Source of the DNA: Austropuccinia psidii
Taxonomy: Eukaryota; Basidiomycota; Pucciniomycetes; Pucciniales; Sphaerophragmiaceae
Reading direction: 5' to 3'
Assembly: GCA_023105745.1 (NCBI GenBank)
Contig: JALGQZ010000014.1
Location: 10,655,851 to 10,719,850 of the forward strand
DNA length: 64,000 nucleotides
The position numbers and the translations under genes were made by a program. The notes beneath the pieces are model-generated. The model saw only the letters and a program-made list of their open reading frames with translations. It had not been told where the DNA came from and ran no database searches. Positions within the stretch are counted from its first letter, which is position 1. Each line of letters opens with the position of its first letter. Of this stretch, positions 61,068-64,000 are shown one piece after another.

Positions 61068-64000
61068 TTGTAAACCACTCTAGAATCAGTAGTCCTAGTA
61101 ATAGAAACATTACCCCCACTCAGACTGAAAATAACATTATCACATCTGAGAGTAACATCAACAGTGACACACTGTGGTTACAAATGTCCCAATATGCTGA
61201 GCAATCTGCAAAGCAGGCTACAGAATTTGCAGCTGCCCAAGAGAGGATGAGAAAAACTCAAGCCTCATTGGAGCAGATAGTTAAAAACCTTCAGGAAGGA
61301 TATGCTCAACTGAGCAAAGCCTCTGAAGAAACCAACAAGAGACTGAACCAAGTCTCTGAAGAACAACACCATAGTATCAGGGACAGGGAGTGTCTGAACC
61401 AAGACATCAACAAATTGTTTGATGCCTACCATAGCTTAAAGCCCCAACCACAAGGCCAAGCTATGGAGAATCCATATCAACCAGATGACATCAAACCAGA
61501 TGCCATGTTGTTGAATAAGGCAAGATCTCCATCACAATACCAGGATGGAGATGGCATGTCTTATTCAGAGAAGGAAGCCTTGAAACAGCTTCCTGAGGCC
61601 TCAAGCTGGCCCAAATTCTCTGGATCAGGAGAATATGATCATATGGAGCTCATAGATTATATTGATGGACTCTTCATTGATGTACCAAGCATACCAGATT
61701 ACTGGATTACTGCTAGACTGAATACTGCATTTAAAGGTCATGCAAGTATATGGTACACAGAAATGAAAGAAATCCATGGCAGAAGAAATTGGCCATGGTG
61801 GAAGAGTCAAATCATCCAAAAATACAGTAATGGAACTTGGATATGGCAAAAGACCATGTCATTTGAAAATGACAAATACTCTGTGGACAAAGATCCATAT
61901 GAGTGGTGTCTTAGACAGTCTAAAAGACTTAAAGCCATTGATCCTCAAATGAACATTCAAATGAGGAATCATAAACTTCTGACACAACTGCCAGGAGAAC
62001 TAGAGCATGGAGTAAAGTGCAGATGCAACCAAAATTGCACTCTAGATGATATAGCCAATACCTTACAAGACATAAGGAAAAGGACTAATATAGGGAAATT
62101 CACCCCATATAGAAGCAACAGTTTCAAAGAGAAAAAACCTTTCAGGGTGGAGTTTAAAGACAAACCCAGAGAAAGAGTGGCAGAAGTGGCAAAGAAAAAG
62201 AATTCTTGTCACAATTGTGGTTCAACAGACCACTATGCCAACAACTGTCCCAAAGCAAAGAAGAAAGTCTATGCTATAGAAAAAGTCCCTGAAGAAGAAC
62301 CCCCAACAGAGGATTCTGAATCAGACTCTATGGGAGATGCCATCAGAGAACCATCTGATGAGGATCAAGACCCAAGAGAGGAATTTCTAGTGGGATACCA
62401 AGAGGAAACCCCACTAGAAATCCAGGATATACAGTTGGAAGCAGGCATGCCACAAGACACTACCAACAAGAACTTGTGTAAACACACACAAGATGCACAA
62501 ACATTCCTAGTCACACCAACCAAAGGAATGGCATATATACATGGAACAGCCACAAAAATGACTGTATGTATTGACAATGCTCAGCACCCACTGATCATTG
62601 ACAGTGGAGCACACTGCTCCATAGTGGCCAGAAATTATCTGGATAACCACTTCCCAAACTGGGAAAAAGAACTCTTGCCCACCAGGGCAAAGAACTTTAA
62701 GAGTGCATCTGGAAAGATGACCTCTATTGGGACAATTATCAAAGAGATAATCATACCCCACAGGAAAGGTAATATCAGACTCAACCCAGAGTTTGTAGTG
62801 CTTGAAGATGCCCACATCCAAGGGTTTTTACTGGGAACAGATTACCAGAGGATGTATGGCATAGATATTTACAATAGTAAAAATAGGCATATTACCATTG
62901 GTACTAACAAGGAAAAGAAATTTTCACTTGATATATACCAGATATCTTCTCAGGACCCACTGGAAGAACTTCTGAAAGAATTCAGAGAGGGACAGTTTAG
63001 CACTACCCTCACCAGTAAACAAAAACTAAGTTTACTGAAGATGCTGAGGAAGAATAGACCAGCATTTGCCATTGGTGAAGAACCATTAGGCAAGATCAAA
63101 GGCCATGATATAGACCTATATCTGGATGTGGAAAGGCCTTATCCACCCATGTTAAGGAGACCTCCTTACCCAGCAAGTCTGGAGACCAGGAAAGAGATTG
63201 AGAAACATATCAATGAACTCCTGGACATGGATGTCATTAGGAAGATTGGACATAATGAAATAGTGGAAATCACCACTCCTGTCCTAATCACCTGGCATGA
63301 TGGCAAGTCTAGATTGTGTGGAGACTTCAGAGCCCTGAACAACTACACAAAAGCAGACAGGTATCCCATACCAAGGATACCTCATGCCTTGGATAAATTG
63401 GCCAAAGCCAAATACATAACCAAGATGGATTGTATGAAGGGCTTCCACCAAAATGGAGTTAAACCAAACTCCATGAAATTACTCAGAATTATATGCCATA
63501 TGGGCATATATGAGTACACCAGGATGCCATTTGGCATCAATAATGCACCAGCCCACTTCCAAAGGATGATGGACACCATATTTCAAGAAGAAATAATGGA
63601 AGGCTGGATGGTAGTATATATTGATGATATCATTATATACTCAGAGACATGGGAAGACAATGTACAATACATAGACAGAGTGCTAAGTAAATGTACACCC
63701 ATCAATCTGAAAATTTCACTTAAAAAGTGTAATTTTGGCCAACAAGAGCTACTAGCTCTAGGACATAAATTCTCAGGCCTTAGTCTGGCAATTGACCAGA
63801 ACAAAGTAGCAGCAGTACTGCAAAAGCCAGTACCAAAGAACATCAAAGAGATGCAATCTTTCCTTGGGTTTGCCAGCTACTATAGAAACCACATCAAAAA
63901 CTTTGCCCACATAACTAGTAGTTTATACAAGCTATGCTCAAAGGATGTAGTTTTTGAAATTACCAAGGAAAGAAGGGATGCATATGAGAGGATCAAATAT
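60347..64000 (+). CDS. Gag-Pol polyprotein of element 3, open, 3' end beyond window
   Basis: Read codon by codon, the frame from ATG 60347 is open to base 64000 (1218 codons). N-terminal 200 residues are rich in Ser, Gly, Arg, Gln and Pro. A coiled-coil-like stretch follows (about 280-360). The retrotransposon gag core spans about 430-600 ([18 protein letters not shown]). A CCHC knuckle [14 protein letters not shown] starts at residue 621. The protease motif IIDSGAHCS has its Asp at 752. RT begins after [14 protein letters not shown] (about 930), with [38 protein letters not shown] and an intact YIDD at 1091-1094. The frame ends in the RT thumb/connection; RNase H, integrase and chromodomain are expected beyond the window, as in element 2. 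Compared with element 2 it has no stops. The ATG lies inside the ORF1 intron. Confidence 0.93.
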   Translation, partial: MSPAYLRDLGFQRNQPEDRAGMSRTRRPERRHIGHSGGWQNNEGDNINLAIHTPIQQKPQTRGLEGYGSSSSNPPTPQRFVSMEHGQQEVQPSNSLGRTGIKLPEDLSQRDRLQRPYGNHQGLESYQAAQTPGGKGTEDKGESSHYPSYRRTVNPDRAYSDSFRFTRSMPNQLSSGFTPFRNQQISGQESPFFTIPGSFQEKTRQQGQEQSLLQPEEERVRPHDPEAVRFGKRSTQEPEVVVNHSRISSPSNRNITPTQTENNIITSESNINSDTLWLQMSQYAEQSAKQATEFAAAQERMRKTQASLEQIVKNLQEGYAQLSKASEETNKRLNQVSEEQHHSIRDRECLNQDINKLFDAYHSLKPQPQGQAMENPYQPDDIKPDAMLLNKARSPSQYQDGDGMSYSEKEALKQLPEASSWPKFSGSGEYDHMELIDYIDGLFIDVPSIPDYWITARLNTAFKGHASIWYTEMKEIHGRRNWPWWKSQIIQKYSNGTWIWQKTMSFENDKYSVDKDPYEWCLRQSKRLKAIDPQMNIQMRNHKLLTQLPGELEHGVKCRCNQNCTLDDIANTLQDIRKRTNIGKFTPYRSNSFKEKKPFRVEFKDKPRERVAEVAKKKNSCHNCGSTDHYANNCPKAKKKVYAIEKVPEEEPPTEDSESDSMGDAIREPSDEDQDPREEFLVGYQEETPLEIQDIQLEAGMPQDTTNKNLCKHTQDAQTFLVTPTKGMAYIHGTATKMTVCIDNAQHPLIIDSGAHCSIVARNYLDNHFPNWEKELLPTRAKNFKSASGKMTSIGTIIKEIIIPHRKGNIRLNPEFVVLEDAHIQGFLLGTDYQRMYGIDIYNSKNRHITIGTNKEKKFSLDIYQISSQDPLEELLKEFREGQFSTTLTSKQKLSLLKMLRKNRPAFAIGEEPLGKIKGHDIDLYLDVERPYPPMLRRPPYPASLETRKEIEKHINELLDMDVIRKIGHNEIVEITTPVLITWHDGKSRLCGDFRALNNYTKADRYPIPRIPHALDKLAKAKYITKMDCMKGFHQNGVKPNSMKLLRIICHMGIYEYTRMPFGINNAPAHFQRMMDTIFQEEIMEGWMVVYIDDIIIYSETWEDNVQYIDRVLSKCTPINLKISLKKCNFGQQELLALGHKFSGLSLAIDQNKVAAVLQKPVPKNIKEMQSFLGFASYYRNHIKNFAHITSSLYKLCSKDVVFEITKERRDAYERIKY

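Larger units (their letters stand above)
57974..64000 (+). mobile_element. Element 3: young Ty3/gypsy element, family A, cut by window end
   Basis: 5' LTR (57974-59403), PBS, leader, ORF1 and an uninterrupted Gag-Pol frame to the last base. It is inserted in the RT domain of element 4, so it is the youngest element of this nest. The left flank AATAT (57969-57973) is the expected target site; the right copy is outside the window. It is the same family as element 2 but without coding damage, and is a candidate for recent activity. Confidence 0.92.

Noticed and set aside
61625..63846. Minus-strand frames across element 3
   Set aside because: They are antisense shadows of the intact plus-strand Gag-Pol.

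Overview
The window looks like a repeat-rich, strongly AT-biased stretch of a rust fungus (Pucciniales) nuclear genome. The chromodomain-bearing Ty3/gypsy polyproteins, the short GT-AG introns and the amount of nested LTR-element debris fit this. From memory, the gag and pol sequences resemble predicted proteins that are very common in the myrtle rust Austropuccinia psidii. That species call is an inference and was not checked by a search.

Layout. 1-2600 is AT-rich spacer. 2600-5950 is a GC-richer island with one convincing multi-exon host gene (2997-5285, minus, 659 codons, unknown function, possibly secreted) and decayed coding-like pieces on both sides. 7324-9128 and 11526-13430 are solo gypsy LTRs. 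Two blocks of a degenerate tandem repeat of about 163 bp (about 9420-10720 and 16290-17240) surround a Harbinger-type (DDE_Tnp_4) transposase remnant (13505-14185). 19686-30511 is a complete but dead Ty3/gypsy element (element 1, plus, 5-bp TSD ATAAC, LTRs of about 2.15 kb). 30583-39097 is a patchwork: an old LTR split by a 3.97-kb non-coding DNA element with terminal inverted repeats and a 3-bp duplication, a truncated LTR, another LTR-like block, and a 531-bp solo LTR with a perfect TSD. About 39350-49320 is a dead element of a second gypsy family (element 2, minus). 49321-57973 is a nest of older pieces: an LTR fragment, an old gag fragment cut by a solo LTR, and a truncated minus-strand element (element 4). 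57974 to the window end is a young copy of the second family (element 3, plus), inserted into the RT domain of element 4. Its Gag-Pol frame is open for 1218 codons and has an intact YIDD motif.

How the element genes work together. Elements 1, 2 and 3 share an unusual 5' organisation. A leader reading frame starts just after a 3' splice site. A 62- or 68-nt GT-AG intron then joins it, in phase, to a second long frame (ORF1) that overlaps Gag in a different frame. The Gag-Pol ATG lies inside that intron. In unspliced RNA the leader frame stops one base before the Gag-Pol ATG (TGA-N-ATG). Splicing would therefore remove the Gag-Pol start and produce ORF1, while retention would favour Gag-Pol by reinitiation. 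This is the most interesting signal in the window. No tRNA, rRNA or CRISPR features were seen.
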